DNA of 64,000 nucleotides from the NCBI GenBank assembly GCA_015680685.1, contig MNCI01011499.1, positions 1 through 64,000 of the forward strand, in the 5' to 3' direction. A program made the translations under genes and the position numbers. Below, piece after piece: positions 21,452-33,629 of this stretch; the stretch's first letter is position 1, and each line of letters starts with the position of its first letter. Under the pieces are notes generated by a model, which did no database searches, was not told the DNA's origin, and was given only the letters and a program-made list of their open reading frames with translations. Origin of the DNA: Gnetum montanum. Its lineage: Eukaryota; Streptophyta; Gnetopsida; Gnetales; Gnetaceae.

Positions 21452-23896
21452 TGTACTAACCTAAATCGTCGGTGTAAGGCTGGAAGGGAAACAGACACTG
21501 AGAGATCGTTGGGCAGCCACAGGCAACCCTGCCTTTGCTTGAGGGTAAGCTAGAAAAGGAACGAAGGCAGAGTGCCTTGGATGGTTCGCACGCAAATCAA
21601 CCAAGGACTTCCCCAAGCGTAAGCTATGGCTAGTGCTTGGGTTATCGTAAACGGTGTAAACGGAATATGAACAACGATACGAAATGTAGATAAAGTGTAC
21701 TGAATTATGAATAAGGCGTAAACAAAGTTATATTGTAAATAGAAGATAAACTGAAGTAAATAATGTAAATGAGAGGCAAAAATGAAACTGTATTATATTT
21801 TTTTTAAACAAGAATATGCACCGATCAAAGCGTAGTTGCACAAGTGTGGACAACAAGTCAAACGCCTAGCCCCAGAATGATGTGACACACTGATGTGACG
21901 ATGAAATGTGATTAATGTGAGAAGAAATCGGAAGCCAAAAATTGGATGTGCATCACCAATTTCTCCAATATTTGCCTCTTTCAATCTTCTTCTCTCTCTT
22001 GTCGCTTTTGCCTTTGCTTCTCTTTGCCTCTTTGTCTTTTGCTTCTTTGTCTTTGTTCTTGTCTTGTTGTTCTTGTCTCTCTTCCCAATTTGTGTGAATT
22101 GGTAGGGTATTTATAGGTTTGGGCTAGGGTTTTGGCTAGGGTTTGCTTTGACCAGGTTCAATGTATCCATGCTTGAAAGTTGTATATGAGTTGTACGTGT
22201 GTTGGCAATTTTGCTTTTCTTGGCCAGGTTCAATGTATTTTACAACTTATGGGTCATTTGAGCCCATAAAAGATACAAAAAATTAAAAATACATGCCCTT
22301 TAGTTGTAAAACTTTTAGAAAATTTAGAAAGATGTCCAGCAGCGGTAGATCCTTTGATTAAAAATTATCATTTTTTGTTGCTTGGGCTGGAAAATTCTCC
22401 AATGTTCGGTGAAAAATTTCACAATCATCGGGAGGAAAGTAGCCGGTGGTGCCTGGTGGTGGACAGTGAAGAAATGGCAACAAAAACGACGAGGGGGAAG
22501 GTAGAGGCTACTGCACAGGAATTTGGCCCCGAGGTGGATTCGTCAGCGGAGGCGCTAGGATTTGGCGACTAGGGTTTCCCGGCTGGAACGAGCTCAGCGG
22601 CTGCAGAGAGAAAAGCAGTAGTGGCAGGCAACGCAGAGTGACGGTGCAGTAGTGACAGGCATGATAGCAGGATCGGCAGGGGCGACGCAGGAGACAGAGA
22701 GCGATGGCGCGGGAAAAGGCAGCAGCGGGCAGGCAACGCAGTGGTGACCAAAAACAACGGCGGCGTAGAGAGGAACAGCGATGCAGCAAAGAAGAACAGT
22801 GACGCGGCAAGAGGAGAAGACCGCAATGCACAGAGGGCAACAACAGCAGGAGCAGCGAAAGACCATTTCGGTAGTAGCGGAAGACCAACGTGGTAGCGCA
22901 GGAGAGTACAGAAGCATCAGCGCGGTGAACAGTGGTGGCAGGAGCACAAAAACATCAACGCGGTAGAAGCAGAGACGGCCGCGCAGTAGGCAAAGTCAGC
23001 GACGTGGTAGTGGGAGCACAGAAACAGAGACAGCAGCTACAGAAGACAGCATGGCGAGCAGCGCATGGTGCGACGAGAGGGTGGCAGGAGCGCAGGAGAC
23101 GCGGTGTGGTAGTTTGCGGACGACGGTGCAGCAACGTGACGGCGGCAGCGGGGGCAGAAAATAGTATCGGCAGGGAGGAGAACGGCGTGAAACAGCAGCA
23201 CGGAAGGTGGACACAGTGACAGAGACGCATCAGGCAGCATAGGGGAGACAAAGATACGTCAGCGGTAGAGAGACTAGCGACATGGAGACGCAGGGGGAGC
23301 GGTGACGCGGCGGGGCAGAGAGAAAAGCAACGGCAGGGCAGAAACAGAGAAATAGCGGCAGCAGTAGAGAGAAGAGTAGCGGCGACAAGAAGAAAAGTAG
23401 TGGACAGCGGAGAGAAAACAACAGCGTGGTGGGCAGCGGCTATTGCACAGAAATCTGGTCCAGGGATGAATTCATCAGCGAAGGTGGCATCATTATTTTT
23501 TTGGCGACAGAAGCAACGGTGGACTGTAAATTTGGCCAAATTTTGGGGCAGGTTCATGGTTTCCTTGGCTGACGGGAAATGGCGAGCTGCTAGAGAAGGA
23601 GCTCTATTCATCAACAGGGCTGCAGTCGGCATCCCTTGCAAATACTGCATAAAATTGACGACTCCATCGACATCGCGTTAGCTCTAGGAGTAATTCCGTG
23701 GCTCTGCAAATTTTGCACTTGAAACTGCTGGTGTTGCTTTTGCGGCCATCCATTAAAGCCTGCAATCATGCATAAAAAGTGTTTCTTCTTTCTTTGTTTC
23801 TTTTTTGCCTGTAATTCTCTTAACCTCTCTGGAATGCTTTGAAAGGGCTTGAGCTATTTTCATTCAAAGTGTTATTCTGAAATTAATGGTGTTTCA
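21452..23896 (-). repeat. Element A 5' LTR (2445 bp)
   Basis: It has the same ends as the 3' LTR. The extra 572 bp (about 22137-22708) makes it the longer copy. The GC- and CpG-rich portion lies at about 22440-23450 and carries many AGCAG/GCGGC words. Large open frames there occur in several phases on both strands and are not supported as genes. Confidence 0.9.
22108..22115 (-). promoter_or_regulatory. TATA box of element A 5' LTR
   Basis: The minus strand reads CCTATAAATACCC in this place. Transcription towards gag would start some 25-35 bp downstream, near 22075-22085, in a purine-rich AGAGAGACAAGAACAA-type leader. The start site is inferred. Confidence 0.55.
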
Positions 23897-23901
23897 GGAT
23901 T
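23897..23901. repeat. Target-site duplication of element A, right copy (GGATT)
   Basis: Exact match to 13795-13799. Confidence 0.85.
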
Positions 23902-26110
23902 GAATATTGGTACATTTTGACTCTATTTTTACCATCCAAAAGCTGAAAATGATGTTTCCACTAGTGATTATGCTAGGCTAATGTAGTCAAGACAAGTCCT
24001 AGCATAGCCACATAGAATAGATATATTCATGGGATTTTAGGATTGGAATTAATGTTTCATCAGCTTCCTAGAATAATGTAGGCACTTGGAAGATTTGAAT
24101 TGACTATCTAGAGTTGAAATTGGATAACAAAAGTGATTTTCCTAAGATTTTCCACTAGACTACACTAAGAAAACTTAGTCATGCATGGTTTTAGTGTTTT
24201 TTTATTGCAATTCGATGTTTTCATGGTGGAAATAGGGTGATATTTTAGTTGGATTAAGTTGAACAAGGTTTTGAACTTCCAAGTCAAGTATTAGGCTATT
24301 TGGAATGGTATGATATTGGTCCATCTCACCATAAAACATGACTTCATTGGGACTATGATAGGCTAACATAGTCATGGCTTGTCTTAGCATAGTTAGGACA
24401 AGGTTTATGTTTTTTCTTGATCAAAAAATCTCAAACTATGGTTCATTTCTAGATCCTAAGGTTTTAGGCTTCTCAAATAAGGTTTTATGCCATTCTAGTT
24501 CATGTGATGTTAATCCAACTATCCTAGGACCATGACTACACTAGACCTACATAGGTCTATGCTAGGTTAGCATAGTCACAAGCTTTCCTAGCATATTCAT
24601 GCATAAATCTTGATTCCAAGTGAGTTTTCATGAACATTGACCATACTTATGGATTTTTGGGGTTACTTTTGCTCCTAGAAAGATTTTTGGCATTGAAATT
24701 ATCATTTTTGATGGTTGCTTGAATCTAGGAAAAGCCATATACCTCTTGACTATGCTGGCTCAAAGTAGGCATGCAATCCTCAACATAGTTAAGAGGTTTA
24801 GGATGAAAAGTAATGAGTCTTGGCTTGATTTCCAAGGTTTTGTGGTCTTAGTAGGCTCTGACAAGGTTCTAGTATTTTTGGGAGGTTGATTTGACTTGAT
24901 TGTGGTCCATTTTGAGGTTTCCCATGTGGACTACATTGGGTTCTACTAATGACTATGTTGGCGCAGAGTAGGCATGTAATCCTCAGTATAGTTGGCATTG
25001 GGAACTTTGTTTTCGGTGGATTTTGACTTCATGCGTTCATAATCTAGGGTTATCAAGAGTTCTTGGAAAGTGTAGAAGTTGTAGAATGATGTTTTGAATG
25101 TTTATTATTGTTTCTATGATAAGTCCCACTTAGATATCATATGACTACATTGAGCCAGTGTATTCATAGGATTCCTTCAATGTAGTCATAGATTTTGACT
25201 GATTTGTAGCATCATTTGATGATTTTCATTGAGTTTTCAAGTTGTTGGGAGCTTTAGATAGGTTTTAAAACATGGCATGGGTATTCTATTATCAATTGAA
25301 AGCTTGGTGTATGGGAAAAATCTTATTCCATTCTTGACTATGCTAGTCCAATGTATTCATACTCCTTACCAGTGTAGTCACTCACAAAAACCAGTTTGTA
25401 ATGTGATTTAAAGCTATTATAATACTTGGTGACTACTATTTCTAACACTCAATTGCTACTTTTGGTTACAAGGTTTCATTGGTTGAAGAATAACATAAAT
25501 AGGCTAGTAGGAGGTGGTAAAAGACATGATATTCCATTCAACTATGCTAGGCTAGCGTAGTAAGGCTCTAAGTCAACATAGTCACTTGGAATAACCTATT
25601 TCTTCATGATTTTCAGGATTTATTACAACTCAGTTTGCACCCATGTTGACACCTAGTTTTCTAGCTTAAACATGAGGTTTTACAACATAGATGTAGGACT
25701 AAAGTCTAGGTTGTGAAAGTGAATGGGATTTGGCATCTATCCCAAGGCTCCTAAGGGTTTAATCCTCAATGTAGTTAGTATTGGGATGCTTAAATCCTAG
25801 TATAGTATGTTTTTCTTAGTCTGGTTTCTTTAGCCCTTAGTGGGGTACACATTGAATTAGAAAGTTTAGATGAAATGGCTTCCCACTCATGTAGTGTAAT
25901 CATACCTTCTAATTTCTATCTCTGAGTTTAGTGAAACTTTGTGAAAACTAGGGTTTCATGATAAGAGCCTAGGTCTAAAGTTGATTTTCTTGCTTTCAAA
26001 CTTGGAAAAATCATTTTTATTTCATCATTCCAAGATTTTATGCCTAGGGTTGAAGCTCTGTGCCTACCTACTACCACCATCCTTAGCATAGTCAAGGTTG
26101 TCTTCATCAA
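23902..26110 (-). repeat. Element C array, about 190-200 bp period, quasi-palindromic cores
   Basis: Cores of the type TGACTATGCTAGGCTAA with facing TAGTCA arms recur near 23967, 24170, 24351, 24540, 24745, 24940, 25142, 25338 and 25542, with weaker ones near 25740, 25885 and 26085. The spacing is about 180-205 bp. The sequence between cores is strongly diverged, so it is not a simple recent tandem array. D has an array with the same period and different arms at 61790-64000. Confidence 0.65.
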
Positions 26111-26532
26111 GTGTCAATGTAGTTGTTTCAAGACTTATAGCACTTAAGTGTTTTTTATGATTCCTTTGTCAATTTCATTATGTCAAGAGGAAAGGCTCTT
26201 GTCAAAACCCCTACTCTAGAAGAGGAAAATGCAACAGCCCATGAACTCTTTCAACTGCCATGGCCATCAATTGGAGTAGCTTCCACATCCAACTATCCTA
26301 GGTACACAATCTTAACCATTTTTTTGTGAGAGTTTTTTCCATTCTTAGCTTAGAACCTCTGAATTTCCTTAGATCTAGGCTTGTGTATTATTTGAATTGG
26401 AATTCCATAAAATTTCCATGATAGATATAGGTCATGTTTATGTTTTTTCAATGCTACTTGGATTTTTGGTTTTGTCTATGCTATGGTATAAATGTTGTTT
26501 CCATGAATTCAATGGATTTTCTACTTTTTCTG

Positions 26533-26678
26533 TTTCAAAGAAGCAACAACACTTATGAATTCTTTTATATGAAAATAGCTACATTAATTTTCACCTTTTT
26601 TGATNATTTCAAAGAAGCAACAACACTTATGAATTCTTTTATATGAAAATAGCTACATTAATTTTCACCTTTTTTGAT
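26533..26678. repeat. 72-bp direct duplication around a single N (assembly join)
   Basis: Positions 26533-26604 and 26607-26678 match, with N at 26605. Confidence 0.85.
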
Positions 26679-29600
26679 AGATTTTATTTTTGAACCACTC
26701 AATTTTGCCTTACATTTAATTTTTTATGGGTGTTTCTGTGAGGTTGTGTCAAGTGGGTTGTCAATTTTTTAGCTATTGTATAAATTTGATATTTTTTCTG
26801 CAACAAGAGGTTAGGAATTCCTTGGTTTTTTAATGATGGATTTCTAGTTGATTGTTCAAGGATCCCAATAGTTGTGGAATCATAAAATTTGCATTTAAGG
26901 TTAATTCTAGATGAATGTTTCTGTTAGCTAGTGTAGTTGTAATTCCATGCCATTTTTTTAGTTTTTAAATGATATTTCATGAATTTTTCTAAAACGCATG
27001 TAAGAATTTCTATTTTTTCAACATGTGGTTTTCTAGTTCATGGTTGATAGTGTGCAAGGCCTTCTTCAAGCCTATGTTGATAGTGGTTGAGCTAGTGGGG
27101 CTCCTATGTTGTATTCATATGTATGGGCCTAACACTCCACCTCCCTACATGGAGAAATAATATCACTCTTTTCAGTTTAGGCCAAGAGTAAGGAAGTTCC
27201 TAGCCTACTTGTTATAGAACTTTAGTGTGATGGTTTGATCACACTTGGCATTCCATATAGCAATTATCATTGTGGAAATCCTTATGCCTTGCTCTTCTAG
27301 TATGATCATCAAGTTTATAGTTGATGATCTTGAGACCCATGCAAAGGGTGAAACACATGATGACATGATCATCATGGGTACTTGCAAATTATCCAATATT
27401 TGCGAGATATTTGAGTCTGGTCAATACAATACTAACAACACTTTGATCGTTGGCCATTGAGTGAATACATTGTTTCAGATCCCCTTGGCACCATCCACCA
27501 TATAGAAGGCTATGTGTAATTGTTATTTTTAGTTTATTATTATTTATTTTTTGGTATGTAATAATTTTTGGCTTTTCAATCACCTACAAGTATAGGGTAA
27601 ATAATCAATGATTGATCAAGGATGACAATCTTCTACCCTTAGCCCAAATAGCATTGGAAGTGTTTACCAAAATCCTAAAGGTAAGGCTTGAGGTGATGGA
27701 CCAATTGAAGTATTACTTTAACAATTACATCAAGAACCATCCTAAGCCCTACTAAAGATACCTAGCCAATGGAATGATACATATTTGGTGGGAAAACCCA
27801 CCTCATGATGTAGAAGAGAACCCATCTCCTAGAGCTCCTACATTGCCTTCATCATATAGGCAAAGTGAGCATTTTTGTTTGTTTACTTTGGTTATCATCA
27901 TGCCAATGTTTTCCTAGTTATGTGATCATTGACGTATTTAAGATTTGGTTGTTTAAATGGCTACACTAGTTTTATTTAGATTTGGTTATATTTGTTATAT
28001 TTTATTTGACATGGTGTACCTATGTTAAGTTTAACAAGACATTTTTTTGTTATGTTGTAGGGGTTGTGCCATCATCCAAAGTTAACTATAATCACTTTAG
28101 GATGCACTAAGGAGACATTAATCCTTAAGTTTGGTGATGTGGAATCTTCATAGTACTAGTTGGCTAACCAAGCATCTAAGGCAATTCAAGTAAGGATTTC
28201 TCATGCAAGCCTACTTGATATCTCCATGGACCCAAGCCCACTTGTCTCCACTATAGAGATAATGAACATCATTAACTCCTTTAGCATAGAAGTCAAGAAT
28301 TTTATCACCTATGTTCATAGTGTGTCCATTAATGAATCCACCTTTAGTTACCTTTTTAGTGTCCCTAATGAGGACATGACAATTGTTACCAAAGCAGGGA
28401 AGGAGGTGGATATCCATGAGGAAGTGAAGGAGTAGCTAAACACTTACCATGGTCATATGGGGTTCTCTCTAATCCAAGTTCTAGAGGCTAGAGAGATTTA
28501 TCCCCCATTCCAATCCTAGGCATTTTCTAAGTTGTTATCATAGGGAATTAATGGATTTTGAACAAGCATGAACCATGAAGAAGGTCCTTATGGAGGGCAC
28601 TAAATTTAACAAGGATGATCATTTGATTTCTACGCTTCATGGGAAAATCCTAAATCTCTAGTCCAATCTCACTATAAGGTGCCATGTGCATTTTGCATTT
28701 TTTGCAGCATACTTATGGAGATTTGTGAAATTCCTTGTGGTGAGGTAGGATGGATGATGAGTGACTTAGGACCCATTCCAACTCGCCAAGCCTTAGATAA
28801 GGCATCCTATTCTGACAATGAAGGCTCAAGATCTACCAATGGATGTGGACAAATCACTATCTATCACCACCAAGGTAATTGATTGTAATCATTATGCATT
28901 CCCAGACTGCATGGGAGGAGGGCCCCATGTTGAGGATGAAAATGTATAAAATACCAAGGAGTTATGTGTCAAAGTTGAGGGTTCAGCTAGAGCAAAACTA
29001 AAAATTTTGTTAGTTGTGAGACAATGCCAGTCATTGAGGATCCTTTGAAAAGAAGATTAATTGTTAAATTTAACTAGGTGCATAATGGAGTTAAAGGTAC
29101 ATTCTATTTTTTAATTATTTTCTATTAATTTTTTTTGAAGTTATGTTTTAAGAAATGTACTTAAGTTATGATTTTTTCTTAGGCAAAGTGTGTTAGGTTG
29201 TTCTATATTTTATGGTTGTTGTTCCTGTAGGCAAGCAACAAGAATAGGTGACCATAGCAACAATAATAGTAGTAGAGGTGGGATGAAGGTATCAAGAAGA
29301 GAAAGCATTATAGCATCATGAAGATGAGGGTCTATCCCATCCTCTATTTGATAGCTTTGATGACATGTTTGGGGATTCATAGTTGCCTAAACATTCTATC
29401 ATCACTCCAGAGGATTTCTCAGGTACTTGTATTTCTTAGTTTCATATGTTGTATATATTATTACTTTTTGTTGTTTCACGCATGATCTTGGTCACAGTTA
29501 TTAATTACTTATTATGATTTTTATAGCTTTGTAGCCTTACAATACTACTTCCACCTCCACATTCCACATGAAACCATGGGTAGATACCCCTAATAAGATT

Positions 29601-29691
29601 TAGTTTATGTAGGGTGTGGCTGAAGACATAACGAACTAGTTGCAACAAATAGCTTTTAAAGTTAGTAATAGTTCTAACCATTTTATCTTTC

Positions 29692-29785
29692 TTGCTTACA
29701 TGTTTTTGATTTTCACATGGTTTCTATGGTTATATAGNATTGCTTACATGTTTTTGATTTTCACATGGTTTCTATGGTTATATAG
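29692..29785. repeat. 46-bp direct duplication around a single N (assembly join)
   Basis: Positions 29692-29737 and 29740-29785 match, with N at 29738. Confidence 0.85.
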
Positions 29786-30855
29786 CTTTTGTCATGTTTT
29801 ATTTTTAGTTATTTTGGTTGTGTCATTTACAGTACCTAAGCTAAAATGGGATCCTAACCAGGCCATAGAGATTGATGCATTACCCAGCCTACCTCCTAAT
29901 GTGGTAAATGTTCCATGTAAGTTGTATGAGAGTACCATTGAATGTGCACTTTCATGTGCAAAATCTTTCTAAGAATGAAAATGCTCTAATGAGTTCTTGT
30001 TGGAATGAGTTATGGCATTAGAGAGGGACACAAGATGCTGATCAAGAAGGTGAAGGATCTCAGGCATTACAAGGAGTTTGTGGAAGTTCAAGTGGCTAGT
30101 AGGAACTCCTTGTACATCAATTAAATGACTTGAAAATAATATTGGAATGCTATTCTTGGCAAGGTTTCCCTTTCCAAATAGGTAGTGGAGCAAAAACTCT
30201 AAACGGACTTATTAAATTGCAAGGTTGATGAATGAAAGGATTATTACACTTGGGTCCTTAAGTGAGGTTGAGCACAAAAGGATCATAAGAAAATATACAA
30301 AGTTAAGTGGGATGCCTACCTTAAATGATTGGAAGATGAATCTAATAAATAGTGCTAATTAAAGTTATTCATGAAGGGGATCCATGCAAAGAAGACCTAC
30401 AAGTTGTTTGTAGATAGCGTGGTTGTAGCTAACTCTTCTACTCATCAAATCACCACATCCTCAAGGAAGGTAACCACTACCACATTCTCACATGAGCTAC
30501 CTACATGGAGTGACATCAATGAGAATAATTTCCTTACTAGTGTTAATCTTAGAACATAAAATGGGCTAACATGACTAAAGATAATCTCCTCCACCATCTA
30601 GAGCTTGGTTTTCAAGATTTCCCCATGGAACATGCTACTCCAAAACCCTCTCAGGTTTTCTTATTTTAGTTTTGTTTTAATCTATACTAGTTTAGTTTGT
30701 TTTAGCTTATTACTTATCTTTTTGGCTACTTAGTTTATTCTTTTTCGTTCCATATTTATGTTTTATATTTGTTATTGTAGGCCACAGATGATGCTAGTAA
30801 CCATAGTGGTGATTATGTTGGAGATGCTCCTCCTCCTTCTCTAGTTGCATCTTAG

Positions 30856-31189
30856 ATGCATCTATTTTGATCATGATCATGGTTATGTCATTTGTTATTG
30901 ATACTGTGATGTTGACTTTATGATGTTGAGGCTAGTGTTATTCTTTTGATAATTGATTGATGGTTCATTATTATAGATCCTATTTAAACTATTGTGATAT
31001 GATATTTTAATTATTATCTTTAAACCTATTTAATTTTGTTTATGGTTTCATAATATTCAATGTTTCAAATATGTCATGTGTTACATGTTTTCACTTAGAC
31101 TATAGGCCTACATTGGTTATCTTACAGTGACATTAAACAATAAAAATGATAAAATTGGAAACGTGCTAAGGATGTAAACTAAGTTGTAA
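30856..31189. other. Element C interval without recognised features
   Basis: AT-rich sequence between the antisense gene and the short-motif array. It may hold the 3' UTR of the former, but I see no specific signal. Confidence 0.3.
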
Positions 31190-31340
31190 GTAGGCTATAG
31201 ATGTTTGCTAGTTTTAGGTCATGGTGGGCTGTATAATATTTTCCAATTTAAGGCCATGGTGGGCTATGTGTTTTACCAGTTTAAGGCCATGGTGAGACAT
31301 GCATTTTTCTAGTTTAAGGCCATGATAGATCATATGATTT
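31190..31340 (-). repeat. Element C short-motif array
   Basis: Four copies of a motif like AGTTTAAGGCCATGGTGGGC occur near 31207, 31238, 31276 and 31309. It stands just downstream of protease, the same place as in A and B. Confidence 0.65.
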
Positions 31341-31789
31341 TATGAAGAAAAACATTTTTTATCAATTTTATGTTTTAAACATTTTTATGGATTTTTCTAG
31401 ATTTTTAAGTTTTTATGAAATTTTTTGTATTCAAGGTTCTAAAAAGAAAAAGAAAAAGACCTTAAAAGAAAAAATGCAAACAAGCATAAACTTTAGGATA
31501 CATACAAATTGAAATTTAACATAAACTTAAAACAAAATGAAACAAAGTCAAACCAAAATGGTACATACATATAACATGGAAACTAGGCTAAAAGGCTATA
31601 AGTAGAGATGACCACATTGTTATAAGTGCATAGCACATGCAGATCAAGGATACACATCATTTGTATAGATTTTTCCCAATCTTTGAGAGATTAGGAAGCA
31701 TATATGATCTATTTTGCACTAACTTCTATTCTTTGTCTTCTTCACTAATACTGTTGAAGGAAAGCTCTCCCCATAGTGTATCCATAGGT
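31341..31789 (-). other. Element C interval downstream of protease
   Basis: AT-rich, with a purine-rich run near 31440-31475. No coding signal. Confidence 0.3.
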
Positions 31790-32433
31790 CCATCATTATG
31801 GGTTTTGGCCTCTTTTGCTCCATTTGGCTTTTCAAGTTTATGGCTAGTAGTAGGGGTTTCCTCATGAAACTCCACTTTAGACCCCTATTCTACATCAATG
31901 TTGTTGACTAATAGAGGGACCACACTATTGCCATGAATAATTATTTCACCTCCCTCGTAAGATAGGTGAATTTCATGGTGGATGGGTGAAGACACAGCTT
32001 ATAATTGAGCTAGCCAAGGCCTTTCCAAGATAAGGTTGAATCCTTGTATTTCCTCTACCATCTAGAAGTTTGCCATTGTGGGGAATTATTCCCCTACCAC
32101 AAAGTCTCAAGAAATAGATTCCTTGATAGCAACCTAAAATTCATTTAAGGATTTAATGGAAAAAATCAACAAGTGTTTCATAGGCTTTGTTAGGCCAAAA
32201 TGCTGAATGATGGTATAGGGTATGATTTTTTTTGGGGCACCATCATCAACATGCATCCTATGCACTTTATATTGTGCTACTCTTATTGTTAGAAAGAAGG
32301 GATCCTTGGTTACCTCACTGTATTAGGGATTGATTTTGATTGTACTATCATGAAATGCTACAAATGTTGACTTCATTTCTCCCTTAGGTGAAGATGGTGC
32401 CATCACTACATGGATGGATTCTTTACTGGTGAG
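31790..32433 (-). pseudogene. Element C protease remnant
   Basis: Aligns with the protease end of the A polyprotein. The plus-strand phrase GAGCTAGCCAAGG near 32008 encodes the segment after the conserved GRPWL, and CACCATCATCAACATGCAT near 32241 corresponds to the active-site region. Stops and frameshifts are frequent. The frame is cut at 32434 by a Copia LTR and resumes at 33630. Confidence 0.7.
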
Positions 32434-33629
32434 TGAGGATTGTTGAACTTAGGAGGAGCAGATGAATAAGTTTCCAAAAAAAAAAAGCAAAAACTTCAGC
32501 ACAAAGCACATATAATTTTAACATGATTTCCCAACTTGAATAGTCCACACTTAGAGGGTAGTTCACTTGCATACATCTAGAATTTATTTATCTCAAAATG
32601 TGATTTGAAGGGTACCACTCCCTATATAGCTCTAAGCTCTACTTTGAAGTGATTCATCACCATGAATCCACTCAACCCTACAAAGTTCCAACAAGCTTAA
32701 AATGTGGTTTCTAGGGTCCCATAACCTTTACAACTTGAGCTCTACTCCAAAGTTTTTTGGGGCTACATCAACGCTCAATCCCATAGGATCCCAACAAGCT
32801 TAAGGATAGTGCATTCTTGCAAGAAGCACATTAACCCCAATGGGGCAACTAGAAAGAGAAAAAAAATTACAAGGAAAGAATGCAACTAACTTTCTAGTAC
32901 TTGTAATTTGAGGTACAAAATAGTTTGATCACTTACAATAGTAGATAGTACAATGAAGTACAAAAAACAATAAAACAAACTACACAATGGTTGCTGGATG
33001 TTGACACTTGCTTGTATACCAAAACTTGATTATTCCCCAAAAGAATGAATTCTTCTTATATTCTTAAACTCGTCAAAATTTTCTCAAAATTTGTACAACG
33101 GTTATCTAATGGCTAGTGGAGATGTCTACTTCAAGATTGGGACATCTTACTACAAAAGACTTCAATTCTAGGAAGAAGTCTCTATGGAAGATGAGATGTC
33201 TCTTAGGAGACATCTACATGTAGAAATCTCCTTTTGAGAGTAGACGTTTACTATTTTTGAAAGACTTCTTCTCCTAAGAGTAGATTTCAACTATTTATGC
33301 AAAACATCTTCTCTAGGTCTTCTCCACTTTAGCGAAGAAGTCTACTTCTTCTGGGAGATATCTTCTTAACCTTTGAACCTTTCTTTCCAAGGCTCCTTTT
33401 TGTTTATGTGGCTTCTTTCCAATCATTAAAACTTCTTCATTTTTCTGAAGTCTTCATCTTTGCCCCAACTTCATGAAGTTCTTATCCAAGCTTCCTTGAG
33501 ACCTTGGATCACTATAAAATCTCCTTGTATCTTTCATTCCTTGAGTCATTAGTTGTACCTACAAAACATCACATCTTCAACATTCTATATCCATTTTTCT
33601 TAAGGTTTTGAAATACCAAAATTTCAACA
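32434..33629 (-). repeat. Lone Copia LTR inside element C
   Basis: About 1.19 kb beginning TGAGGATTG and ending TTTCAACA on the plus strand. It is related to, but more diverged than, the Copia-1 LTRs at 173 and 51426. No PBS or PPT is next to it, and element C gag-protease sequence continues on both sides, so it is a solo LTR. The flanks GTGAG and TTGGG are not a convincing target duplication. Confidence 0.75.

Larger units (their letters stand above)
13800..23896 (-). mobile_element. Element A: Tat-like LTR retrotransposon with gag-protease only
   Basis: This is the best preserved and probably the youngest element here. It has LTRs at 13800-15672 and 21452-23896, a PBS at 21427-21446, a PPT at 15673-15687 and an exact 5-bp target duplication GGATT. 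One long frame encodes gag and protease; no RT, RNase H or integrase is present in the 5.8-kb interior. It would depend on pol supplied by a relative such as intact versions of C or D. The interior downstream of gag is a tandem array containing a 308-N gap, so pol hidden in the gap is very unlikely. Confidence 0.9.
26183..30855 (+). pseudogene. Decayed multi-exon gene of unknown function, antisense inside element C
   Basis: An ATG at 26183 opens MSRGKALVKTPTLEEEN, ending at a GT donor near 26304. Further exon-like pieces are about 27030-27500, 27630-27870 (with LAQIALEVFTKILKVRLEV), 28060-28874, 29231-29421, 29528-29660, 29830-30230, 30370-30650 and 30780-30855, ending at a TAG. Edges fit GT/AG rules, for example CACCAAG/GTAATTG at 28874, CTGTAG/GC at 29230, TCTCAG/GTACTT at 29421, TTACAG/TA at 29829 and TTGTAG/GC at 30779. 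The 28083-28882 segment is almost one frame broken by several TAG codons, many placed where Trp would be natural. I do not recognise the family. It may be an accessory antisense gene of this element or a captured host gene. Exon limits are approximate. Confidence 0.5.
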
